This document shows positions 44,026-54,479 of a stretch of 64,000 nucleotides of DNA, piece after piece. The position numbers and the translations under genes are program-made. The stretch is from positions 5,332,001-5,396,000 of the forward strand of contig NZ_CP068771.1 of assembly GCF_018336935.1 (NCBI RefSeq). Reading direction: 5' to 3'. The notes under the pieces were generated by a model. That model saw only the letters and a program-made list of their open reading frames with translations, was not told the DNA's origin and made no database searches. The stretch is from Serratia plymuthica (GTDB lineage Bacteria; Pseudomonadota; Gammaproteobacteria; Enterobacterales; Enterobacteriaceae). The stretch's first letter is position 1. Each line of letters starts with the position of its first letter.

Positions 44026-46446
44026 TTACACCATGCGTTTCATGGCAAGGTTAAAAACGTCGTCCGGCATGCAGAGCACCAGCCGGATGTGGTTATTGCC
44101 CTGCGGGCCATAAACCGAGCCGGGAACAACGGCAACGCCGCGCTCTTCCAAAAGGTAATTCGCCACGGCGTCGCCGATATGCCGGCCCGGTTGTCGGTAT
44201 TTTTCGGGCATTTGTTGGTAGACGCCGCTCACTTCCGGGAACAGGAACATGGCGCCGAGCGGTTTACGTGGCCAGCGATACCCACGTTCTTCCGTCAGGG
44301 TATTCAGCGCCGTTTGACAGCGCTGAGCGATGTTGGAGGACATGTCCTCCAGCCAGGCAAATTTGCGGTCATCGCTAAGCAAACGGTGCGCGATACGCTC
44401 GTATTGGATATTGACGCCCAGATAGAGGTAATCATGCGCTTTGGCGGCCTGTTCGATAACCTGCGGCGGCGCTACCATCCAGCCGATACGCAGGCCTGGC
44501 AGGCCGAATTTTTTTGAAAAACTGTTGATAATGATGGAGTTGTTGGCCAGGGAGGCGACGGCGCGCGCCGGTTGGTGCGGGCGTTCAAAGTGCATGGCAT
44601 CGTACACTTCGTCATGAATGATCCAGCAGCCGCTGCGCGCGGCGCGTTCCCCAATCACCGCCCAATCCTGTGGGCTGGCGACATAGCCGGTCGGGTTTTC
44701 CGGCGAGTTGACAATCATCGCTTTCACCCCTTCCAGCGCGCCGTCCTGCGCCAGCATTTCCGCATACTCGTGGTTGCCGGCAGGACGCGTTATCCGCAGC
44801 GGGGTGCGTTCCAACGTCTTCAGCGTGCGGGCGTAGAGCATATAGGAAGGATCGCTGATAGCGACTTTATCCTGTGCCGATGTCGTGACGAGCAGAGCCA
44901 GCGTGATGGCCTCCACGCCACCGTGCGTCACCATGATTTCACGCTCAGGATCGAAATGCAGGCCGTAGCGATCGCGATACCAGGCGGCAATGGCCTGACG
45001 CAGCGCCAGGCTCCCCCGGGGATCCTCGTAACGTTTTGAGGCGTCCATAAACGCCGATAATGACAAATCCTCCTGTTCTATCGCCTTCAGCAGATGCTCC
45101 GGCGGCCCGAAAACCGGCTCGCCAAAACTCAGGTTTGCAATGGAGGGATCGGCCTTCGCTTTCAGCGAAATGGCTTTTGAGGCATAAATATCCATGCCCG
45201 TCAGAACAGCATTGAGGGCGTTCGGTTGGGTAGTATCATGAATGTTCATGAGTCCGTTCTCGGTTGTAGGGATTGAGTGAGAAATGCGCGCCCCTTCGGA
45301 GGGCCGCACGGTATTTGCCATGGTTTTTTTGCAGGGTGAAGCGGGGGCCAGCGTTTTCAGATGGGATTGCAGACGGCGCGCGACGTTATAAGGCGACAGC
45401 GTCGGGCGGCCCAGCTGCGCCATCGACCCGATGCTTATCGGGACATGCAACAGCCGGGGGCCGGCGATATCCGTTTGACGCAGTGCTTTGGCGAAGCTGT
45501 CCGCATCGTTGCAATGCTGGGCGTGGGCATAGCCGGCCGCATAGGCCATGGCGACAAAATCCACGCCGGGGGACGCGGTGGGTTGGGCTCCCGTCGAGTC
45601 ATAGCTGCCGTTATCCAAAATAATATGTATCAGGTTATCCGGCTTGCCGGCGCCGATCCCGGCCAAATTCCCCAGATGCATCAGCGCAGCGCCATCCCCG
45701 TCGATCACGTAGACCGGCAGGCCGGCGCAGCCCAAGGCAATGCCGTGAGCGATTGCGCTGGCGTAGCCCATGGATCCGACGCAATAGAAATGTTCAGGGC
45801 GGTCAGATAACGTAAACAGTTCCCGGCCGGTTTTGCCGGTTGTAGCGATGATCACGCCCTCGGGATCCGCGTGAGCCAGCAACGTCGCCAGCGCCTCTTC
45901 ACGACGCGGATACGCCGCTTGCGGCTCAGGTATCGGAGACGGCGCGGCGCAAAACTGATTGCCGGTCAGAACCAATGCGTAAGGGCGCTGTTCTGCCTGA
46001 ATGTAATTGCAGGCGTGCTGCAGGCAGGCGAAGGCTCCGGTCTCGTCGTCGGGCAGCACGGCCCACTCTACCCCGGCCAGGCTCAGCAATTCAGGCGTGA
46101 TCTCGCCCATCAACCTGTGCTGCGGTTCATCTTTGGTGCCGGGCTGACCGCGCCAGGTCACCAACAGCAAGACCGGGATCGAGAACGGCTCGTTAAGCGA
46201 TGTCAGCGGGTTTATCAGATTGCCCAACCCCGAGTTCTGACACAGGACAACGGCCGTTTTATTGGCAAGCCAAAGCCCGGAGGCCAGAGACAGCGCCTCA
46301 CCCTCGTTTGAGGCCAGTACGTAGTGGGTTTCATCGCGAGCAATAACTTCATTGATCAGCGGGGTTAAATAAGAGCAGGGGACACCGGTAAAATAGTGCG
46401 TGCCTTGCTCAATCAATGCATCGACAAAATTGCGGACGTTAATCAT
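44026..46446 (-). CDS. Phosphonopyruvate decarboxylase fused to class I/II aminotransferase (paralogue 3)
   Basis: 806 residues in one frame. Residues 1-365 are a ThDP-dependent phosphonopyruvate decarboxylase: FTGVPCSYLTPLINEV, ASNEGEALSLASG (catalytic Glu), QNSGLGNLINPL, and the ThDP motif GDGAALMHLGN ... LDNGSYDSTG. A Pro/Ser/Thr-rich linker (365-400) leads to a complete aminotransferase (NLSFGEPVFGPP, NSPENPTGY, IHDEVYDAM, Lys in NSFSKKFGLPGLRIGW). An in-frame ATG at 45249 (residue 400), with GGA six bases ahead, could also give a free aminotransferase. The decarboxylase makes phosphonoacetaldehyde, pulling the PEP mutase equilibrium forward. Confidence 0.9.
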   Translation of the reverse strand: MINVRNFVDALIEQGTHYFTGVPCSYLTPLINEVIARDETHYVLASNEGEALSLASGLWLANKTAVVLCQNSGLGNLINPLTSLNEPFSIPVLLLVTWRGQPGTKDEPQHRLMGEITPELLSLAGVEWAVLPDDETGAFACLQHACNYIQAEQRPYALVLTGNQFCAAPSPIPEPQAAYPRREEALATLLAHADPEGVIIATTGKTGRELFTLSDRPEHFYCVGSMGYASAIAHGIALGCAGLPVYVIDGDGAALMHLGNLAGIGAGKPDNLIHIILDNGSYDSTGAQPTASPGVDFVAMAYAAGYAHAQHCNDADSFAKALRQTDIAGPRLLHVPISIGSMAQLGRPTLSPYNVARRLQSHLKTLAPASPCKKTMANTVRPSEGARISHSIPTTENGLMNIHDTTQPNALNAVLTGMDIYASKAISLKAKADPSIANLSFGEPVFGPPEHLLKAIEQEDLSLSAFMDASKRYEDPRGSLALRQAIAAWYRDRYGLHFDPEREIMVTHGGVEAITLALLVTTSAQDKVAISDPSYMLYARTLKTLERTPLRITRPAGNHEYAEMLAQDGALEGVKAMIVNSPENPTGYVASPQDWAVIGERAARSGCWIIHDEVYDAMHFERPHQPARAVASLANNSIIINSFSKKFGLPGLRIGWMVAPPQVIEQAAKAHDYLYLGVNIQYERIAHRLLSDDRKFAWLEDMSSNIAQRCQTALNTLTEERGYRWPRKPLGAMFLFPEVSGVYQQMPEKYRQPGRHIGDAVANYLLEERGVAVVPGSVYGPQGNNHIRLVLCMPDDVFNLAMKRMV

Positions 46447-46492
46447 CTAACCATTTCCTCACGGATGAATAGAAAACCGGCTGACTGTCGCG

Positions 46493-47362
46493 TTACAGGG
46501 TCAAGTATTTTTGTTCGGCCAGCTGTACTTCATATTCGTTGGTGAGATTGAAAACATCGTCCAAAGAGGCAATTTCACGTTCAATCTGTGCAACGCTATT
46601 ATGTTGGCGAATATTCCGGGTAATAGCGCGCATCGCGGCGATGGAAGCGCGCAGGCTATGATTAGCCCAGATAACCGTGGATACGCCGACTTCACGGAAC
46701 GCATCGGTAGCGGTGTTATAGTATTTCGTCGGTACGATGACGATCGGGCAATCATTTTGCCATTGGCGGCAAAAATCCATGATTTCCGCACCGTCCGACT
46801 GTTTGGAATGAATTAATACCGCGTCGGCGCCGGCACTGGCGTAAGCGTCGGCGCGTTTCAAGGCTTCTTCCATCGGGCAGCCGCTGATAAGCGCTTCCAC
46901 ACGGGCAACCACGCAAAAATCACTGTCCAACTGGCTGTCTTTCGCCGCTTTTACTTTGCCGCAAAATTCGCTGATTGAAGCCAGATCCTGCCCTGCGCCA
47001 ATAAAAGAGTTTATTTTAGGGAATAATTTGTCTTCCAGACATACCCCGGCCACGCCGCGCTGAGACAGCTTTTTAACCAAACGACGGACATTATTGAAGT
47101 TGCCAAAACCTGTGTCCCCATCCAATAAAATAGGGATGGCGGTGTTATCCACCATAAAATCAACAACGTCCATAACCTGCGTCCAGGACGCTTCATTTCT
47201 GTCGCTGAGCCCCATAGAGGCGGAAATAGACAGCCCGGAAGCCCATAATGCCTCAAAGCCACTTTCTTCGGCTATTTTAGCGCTCATGGCATTATGGGCT
47301 TCCATCAGGAAAGAGAGTTCTTTCTTTTGCAGTATATTCTTTAAAGCCGATGTTTTTCTCAT
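46493..47362 (-). CDS. pepM: Phosphoenolpyruvate phosphomutase (committing step to C-P bond)
   Basis: 289-residue isocitrate-lyase-superfamily enzyme rearranging PEP to phosphonopyruvate. It has the diagnostic PEP mutase signature EDK-x5-NS at residues 110-119 (GVCLEDKLFPKINSFIG), the metal site LLDGDTGFGN near residue 80 and MEAHNAMSAKIAEESGFEALW at the N-terminus. The NS pair distinguishes mutases from related lyases. GAGGTAATGCT precedes ATG 47362. About 220 bases separate it from the upstream oxidase gene, so it may also have its own promoter. Confidence 0.95.
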   Translation of the reverse strand: MRKTSALKNILQKKELSFLMEAHNAMSAKIAEESGFEALWASGLSISASMGLSDRNEASWTQVMDVVDFMVDNTAIPILLDGDTGFGNFNNVRRLVKKLSQRGVAGVCLEDKLFPKINSFIGAGQDLASISEFCGKVKAAKDSQLDSDFCVVARVEALISGCPMEEALKRADAYASAGADAVLIHSKQSDGAEIMDFCRQWQNDCPIVIVPTKYYNTATDAFREVGVSTVIWANHSLRASIAAMRAITRNIRQHNSVAQIEREIASLDDVFNLTNEYEVQLAEQKYLTL

Positions 47363-47580
47363 AGCATTACCTCAATTAACATTGATATACAGTGATGGTT
47401 CAATGGCTCTTCATAGTGAAAATATCAGGGACTAATCAGAATAATCAAAGCAAGCATAAGACCCAATAATTACGCCTGTCATAAGGAAGGGTGACGAGAA
47501 TAATTAAAGGCACCTGCAATCGCCGAATGATTTTTTTTGCCGTCGCACTGAGGAAGGCGGGGCCGTTTTTCTGCAATTAT
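47363..47580. other. Gap inside the phosphonate cluster
   Basis: 218 bases, AT-rich next to pepM, between the diiron oxidase stop and pepM start. It contains a weak hairpin followed by a run of A on the minus strand and could carry a secondary promoter or attenuator; I cannot define one. Confidence 0.35.
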
Positions 47581-48648
47581 TTACTTTAAATCAATGAGGC
47601 TGTTTAACAGGTGATTATAATAACTATCTACGGTGTTAAGACGCATATTCGCGCCAATCCATATTTCCGCCATTGCCGCCGGCGATTTTTCCGCAATTGG
47701 CGTGATCACCTGCTGCAACCAGCCTTCCGCGTGGACCACGTCAATCCCGATATGCTCGGTGTAGTAGCGCAGGTCCCGGTCGGTAAAACCAAGTCGTTTG
47801 CAGCCCAGGACCAGTTTTTCGTATTGGCTGGGATCCAGCAATTCCGTAATGGCCAGGGCGCCGATCAGCTTGAAGTAATGTTCGCGGTTGGTGCCCCCCA
47901 ACATAAACAGGTTGTAACCGCTCAATCCTTGCCAGGCCAGGGTGTCGGCAAAATTGTTTTCCGGCAACTCAATGCGATTGCGCGTCAGCAAATCTTTATA
48001 CAAGTTGACATGAGTATGGCGGTCGCTGCCTTCGCCGCACTCATCCCACATATTGCGGCTGAGCTCGCCTCGCACCTCGATGCGTGCGCCCACCATCGCC
48101 ATGGCGATTAAATCAAAAAACAGCAAATTCAATGCGCTGTCGCTTTTGAAGAAGGCGTTCATTTGCGTTTTTGACGCGTCATGCTGCAAAAACTCATAGA
48201 GCGGATGCGTGGCTGACCGGTGGTGCGACCAGAGTTCCCGCAGGCTTTCGGTAAACCGTTTCGGGCTCGTCGCGATGGGCAGCGCGGCGAAATGTTCGGT
48301 CTCATGCGCCAACCATTTTTTTTCTATCATTCGTTTGATAGTGACCATCACAGGGTGGTGTTGGTTTTTGCTTTCTGCCGTTAACGGGTCGGCTAAAAAT
48401 GTCTGGTACAACCAAAATAAGGTCTTTTGCACGGCTTTGCGGCTGTGCTCAATGTCCGTGCTGTGATAGGCCGAGATCAGTTCAGCCTCTGTCGTGGCCT
48501 GGAGCATTGCCGGCAGGGTGGGATGACGGCTAAAAAATGCGTCCAAATCCTCTATGCGCAACAGACCTGCCACGCACTCATCCAGGCTGGTGGACAGCAG
48601 TTGGCCTTGCGTCAGTTTAGTGTTTACCAAATCTAAACTATCCATCAT
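47581..48648 (-). CDS. Haem-oxygenase-like diiron oxidase (iron-containing redox enzyme family)
   Basis: 355 residues, all-helical, fitting the Haem_oxygenas_2/HDO family. Candidate iron ligands in the usual order: Glu/His in LAHETEHFAAL (116-119), Glu203 in MWDECGEGS, His211 or 213 in DRHTHVNLY, Asp303 and His306 in EHIGIDVVHAEGW. HDO enzymes perform N-oxygenation, decarboxylation or C-C cleavage (SznF, BesC, UndA). It is the first structural gene of the phosphonate cluster, so an oxidative step on an aminophosphonate or amino acid is inferred. GGGTATAA precedes the paired ATGs at 48648 and 48645. Confidence 0.8.
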   Translation of the reverse strand: MMDSLDLVNTKLTQGQLLSTSLDECVAGLLRIEDLDAFFSRHPTLPAMLQATTEAELISAYHSTDIEHSRKAVQKTLFWLYQTFLADPLTAESKNQHHPVMVTIKRMIEKKWLAHETEHFAALPIATSPKRFTESLRELWSHHRSATHPLYEFLQHDASKTQMNAFFKSDSALNLLFFDLIAMAMVGARIEVRGELSRNMWDECGEGSDRHTHVNLYKDLLTRNRIELPENNFADTLAWQGLSGYNLFMLGGTNREHYFKLIGALAITELLDPSQYEKLVLGCKRLGFTDRDLRYYTEHIGIDVVHAEGWLQQVITPIAEKSPAAMAEIWIGANMRLNTVDSYYNHLLNSLIDLK

Positions 48649-48883
48649 TTATACCCATAAATTTTGCTGATATAAAAGCTAATGTAAACAGGTTGGTTTT
48701 TCAAATTTAATATTGCAAAAATGTTTCATTTTTATTTATTTTATTGATTGTAGTGTAATTTTATTTTGTTGAGTTTGTTTTTTAGTGTGATTTAAATCAC
48801 ATTCACCCCAGTGATAAACAGATCGGTACACATTAGTTATTATTAATATATTAAGTGAGTCCCAGGAGGGGCGGCAATAAAAT
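48649..48883 (-). promoter_or_regulatory. AT-rich promoter region of the phosphonate cluster
   Basis: About 235 very AT-rich bases upstream of the diiron oxidase gene, unlike the GC-rich backbone. It contains the CRP-type palindrome at 48786-48801 and poly-A/T tracts. No convincing small gene. Confidence 0.55.
48786..48801. promoter_or_regulatory. Perfect CRP-type palindrome
   Basis: TGTGATTTAAATCACA matches the CRP consensus TGTGA-N6-TCACA exactly and is fully symmetrical. It lies about 140 bases upstream of the first biosynthetic gene, leaving room for a promoter. cAMP-CRP control of the phosphonate cluster is an inference. Confidence 0.6.
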
Positions 48884-48938
48884 GCCGCATAGGCGCGGCA
48901 TAGGTGCGGCATAGGTGCGGCATAGGCGCGGCATTGGG
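48884..48938. repeat. Five tandem copies of an 11-bp repeat
   Basis: Units GCCGCATAGGC, GCGGCATAGGT (twice), GCGGCATAGGC and GCGGCATTGGG follow without gaps, just past the TetR stop codon. GC-rich island inside AT-rich sequence. May be a simple slippage-prone repeat or a protein-binding array. Confidence 0.85.
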
Positions 48939-48950
48939 GCGTGCGGGGAG

Positions 48951-49526
48951 TTACAGCACGATGTTTTCGGCTTCGAGGATGGTTTTGGCCGTTGCCCACG
49001 CGATCAGTGCCGGCGAGTATTCGCTGTGGTCTGCGTAGGTCAGTTCAGAGATGATTGCGCCGTCCAGCAACATGACAAAGGTGAAGGCGATGCGCTGAGC
49101 TCGTTCTTTTTTAACCAGCGAAAACAGAATGCCGGTGATCAGCGCCACCAGGGCTTCTTTCATCTCTTTATTTATACTGGAAATTTCTTTCGATTTATTG
49201 CCGAACTCAAGCAATGAATTGGTAAACATGCAACCGCGAAAACTCTTGTCTTTAAACCAGGTGTGATAAAAATTAAACAATGAAAAGAGTTTATCTTTAG
49301 GGGTGTTGTTGTTTTCAATCACCTCCGTGATATTTTTAATGAAATCGTCTTTGCGCTGGGTTAATACTTCAATGATTAACTGATCTTTTGAGGCGAAGTT
49401 GCGATATAGCGTCAGCTTGGAAATACCCGCCTCGGTAATGATCTTGTCAATACCCACCGCTTGATAACCTTCTTTATTAAATAACTCCGTCGCGACATTC
49501 ATTATTATTTGTTTTTTAGTTATCAT
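48951..49526 (-). CDS. TetR-family regulator at the head of the phosphonate cluster
   Basis: 191 residues: N-terminal helix-turn-helix (AVGIDKIITEAGISKLTLYRNF preceded by ATELFNKEGYQ) and a helical ligand domain of the TetR_C type used in small-molecule sensing (RGCMFTNSLLEFGN). The coding sequence is AT-rich. AGGGGATATT precedes ATG 49526. Same strand and about 300 bases upstream of the biosynthetic genes, so it is the likely local regulator; the ligand may be the product. Confidence 0.85.
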   Translation of the reverse strand: MITKKQIIMNVATELFNKEGYQAVGIDKIITEAGISKLTLYRNFASKDQLIIEVLTQRKDDFIKNITEVIENNNTPKDKLFSLFNFYHTWFKDKSFRGCMFTNSLLEFGNKSKEISSINKEMKEALVALITGILFSLVKKERAQRIAFTFVMLLDGAIISELTYADHSEYSPALIAWATAKTILEAENIVL

Positions 49527-49645
49527 AATATCCCCTGAAGACTAACGAAATATTGATAATAATATCATAATTTATAAACAAAAGTATCAGCGTGGGGGAC
49601 AGTGATGCCATGCAAAACAGCCTGCCTCCGGTTTTTGTTCTTTCG

Positions 49646-50710
49646 CTAAAGTTGTTGCACCAGCGCTTTCAGTTGCCTGATGAGCGCATTCTCCGAGCCT
49701 GCGGCCTCCGGTTTGCCGGTGGACTGCCGGATAACCAGGGTGGTCGGCAACAGATCGTTGAACGCCTCCTGCGGTTGATTCGCCATGCTCAACAAATGGG
49801 TGACCGCGCGTTTACCGATCAGGTCAAAGTCCTGCCTTACGGTGGTCAGGGCGGGGTGGAAATACTGGCTGTCGGGGGTATCGTCATAGCCAATCACGGA
49901 CACATCCTGCGGTATGCGCTTGTTGAGTTGCCGCAAGGCGCTGATGACTCCTAACGCCATCTGGTCGCTGGCGACCAGCATCGCCGTGATATCCGGGTGT
50001 CTGCTGAATAATTCCACGGTTTTTACCCAGCCGCTGTTGGCGCTCCAGTCGCCGTATTCGGTATCTGTCTCCACAATGCCCGCCTGATACAGGGTGTCGC
50101 GCCAACAGGCCAGGCGCAGCCGTGCCGAAATGGAGCTTTCCGGGCCGGCCAGCAAACCGAATTTCCGGTGCCCCAGTTCCAGCAGCAGGTTGACGCTGCC
50201 GGCGGTGCCGTCGTTATGAAGAAAGCCAAGGTGGCAGACCTCTGCGGCGGGCGGCACGTCCAGAAACAGTTGCCGAATATCCGGGTTATCCCGCGTCAGG
50301 GTTTCCGCATCGGCTTTTTCCAGCGGCAGGCTCATGACCACGCTGTTGATCTTCTGCGCCCGAAATTCATTCAGCGCCGACTGCAGGACGCTCAGTTGCC
50401 CGGTTTTCAACATCGAGATGGCCACCTGATACCCCGCAGATTCCGCATGGTGCTTGAAGGATGCGGCGATTTGCGAAGGGGCATGCAGCGCAAGGGAGGT
50501 GGTGATCAAGCCAAACGTCGGCAAGGTTTTGCCGGCCAGGATCTGTGCGGAGCGGTTAGGCACGTAATTGAGCGTATTCATCGCGCCCAGCACGTTATTG
50601 CGCGTGCGCTCGGAGACGATATCCGGGTTGTTCAACACCCGTGACACGGTTTGCTGGGAAACTCCCGCCTCTTTTGCCACGTCTTCCAGCGTTGCCTGCC
50701 GTTTATTCAT
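49646..50710 (-). CDS. lacI: LacI-family repressor of the lac genes
   Basis: 354 residues: helix-turn-helix at the N-terminus (ATLEDVAKEAGVSQQTVSRVLNN), hinge YVPNRSAQILAGK and periplasmic-binding-protein-like core (DVSVIGYDDTPDSQYFHPALTTV). Start at ATG 50710; an upstream in-frame extension lacks the conserved start. Divergent from lacZ with an 18-bp palindromic operator between them. Slightly shorter C-terminus than E. coli LacI, ending QLKALVQQL, which could serve tetramerisation. Confidence 0.9.
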   Translation of the reverse strand: MNKRQATLEDVAKEAGVSQQTVSRVLNNPDIVSERTRNNVLGAMNTLNYVPNRSAQILAGKTLPTFGLITTSLALHAPSQIAASFKHHAESAGYQVAISMLKTGQLSVLQSALNEFRAQKINSVVMSLPLEKADAETLTRDNPDIRQLFLDVPPAAEVCHLGFLHNDGTAGSVNLLLELGHRKFGLLAGPESSISARLRLACWRDTLYQAGIVETDTEYGDWSANSGWVKTVELFSRHPDITAMLVASDQMALGVISALRQLNKRIPQDVSVIGYDDTPDSQYFHPALTTVRQDFDLIGKRAVTHLLSMANQPQEAFNDLLPTTLVIRQSTGKPEAAGSENALIRQLKALVQQL

Positions 50711-51055
50711 CAATTCAATCTCGCAATAAAGTGCAGCGTTAAATAGTGCTACAGGTGAGGAACATGCAGAGCGCCGACACGCTGTGAATCCGTCCATGGA
50801 GGCTCGTATCGCGCGTCCATGCGCTCAACGGTCGGCTAACCTGCATGCTCACACCTGTCTCAAGTTGGGGGGCGCGGTATTAAACGCGTTATTTAGCCCG
50901 CAATGTGCCGTTTTGTCTGAAAATGTATAAAAAAAACATCTGATGTCATGCGTAATACATTGTAGGAAACAATCAACAAATAGCGTGACTGAACTCAAAT
51001 ATACCCACCAAATTCATTGCCCGCCAAGGCGTATATCGTATTTACTCGTTTAAAA
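50711..51055. promoter_or_regulatory. lacI/lacZ divergent region
   Basis: 345 bases up to the operator, without a gene. AT content rises towards lacZ. A TGTAGCACTATTTA-like sequence lies just upstream of lacI and loosely resembles a LacI-family half operator; I see no perfect CRP site. Confidence 0.45.
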
Positions 51056-51073
51056 ATGTATAGCGCTATACAT
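51056..51073. promoter_or_regulatory. lac operator, perfect 18-bp palindrome
   Basis: ATGTATAGCGCTATACAT is a perfect inverted repeat with central GC, as in LacI-family operators, 26 bases before the lacZ ATG. Differs in sequence from the E. coli lac operator, so the repressor recognition helix has probably co-evolved. Confidence 0.8.
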
Positions 51074-51081
51074 CCCTCTGA

Positions 51082-54219
<3,138 letters not shown>

Positions 54220-54234
54220 ACGTGGAGGGGTGAT

Positions 54235-54360
54235 ATACCCGTCATACTTGAAGCTGCCTCTGTGTTGGCTGCGTTCACTTACCCGAATCACTTACTCCAG
54301 TAAGCTCATCGGGATGCGCTCTCTTGCCGCCGTGATGCAACTCCAATTATTTTGGGTATA
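54235..54360. repeat. Enterobacterial mobile-repeat-like element, copy 1
   Basis: About 125 bases with inverted ends (ATATACCC / GGGTATA) and the arms CATACTTGAAGCTGCC and GCAACTCCAATTATTTTGGG. It holds an internal hairpin (CTTACT / AGTAAG within CCCGA / TCGGG). Similar palindromic intergenic repeats occur in Serratia, Yersinia and relatives; I do not assign a name. Confidence 0.75.
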
Positions 54361-54362
54361 TT

Positions 54363-54443
54363 TTTCCCGTCATACTTGAAGCTGCCTCTGTGTTGGCTGC
54401 GTTCTCTTGCCGCCGTGATGCAACTCCAATTATTTTGGGTATA
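54363..54443. repeat. Mobile-repeat-like element, copy 2, internally deleted
   Basis: Same arms as copy 1 in the same orientation, but a 45-base block carrying the internal hairpin is absent between GCGTTC and TCTTGCCGCC. It directly follows copy 1, so the pair sits in tandem between lacZ and lacY. Confidence 0.75.
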
Positions 54444-54479
54444 TTTTTCCCATTACAAAATAATAATCCAGGTGACACT

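Noticed and set aside
48884..48938. Possible CRISPR array
   Set aside because: The repeat unit is only 11 bases and there are no spacers, so it is a simple tandem repeat.
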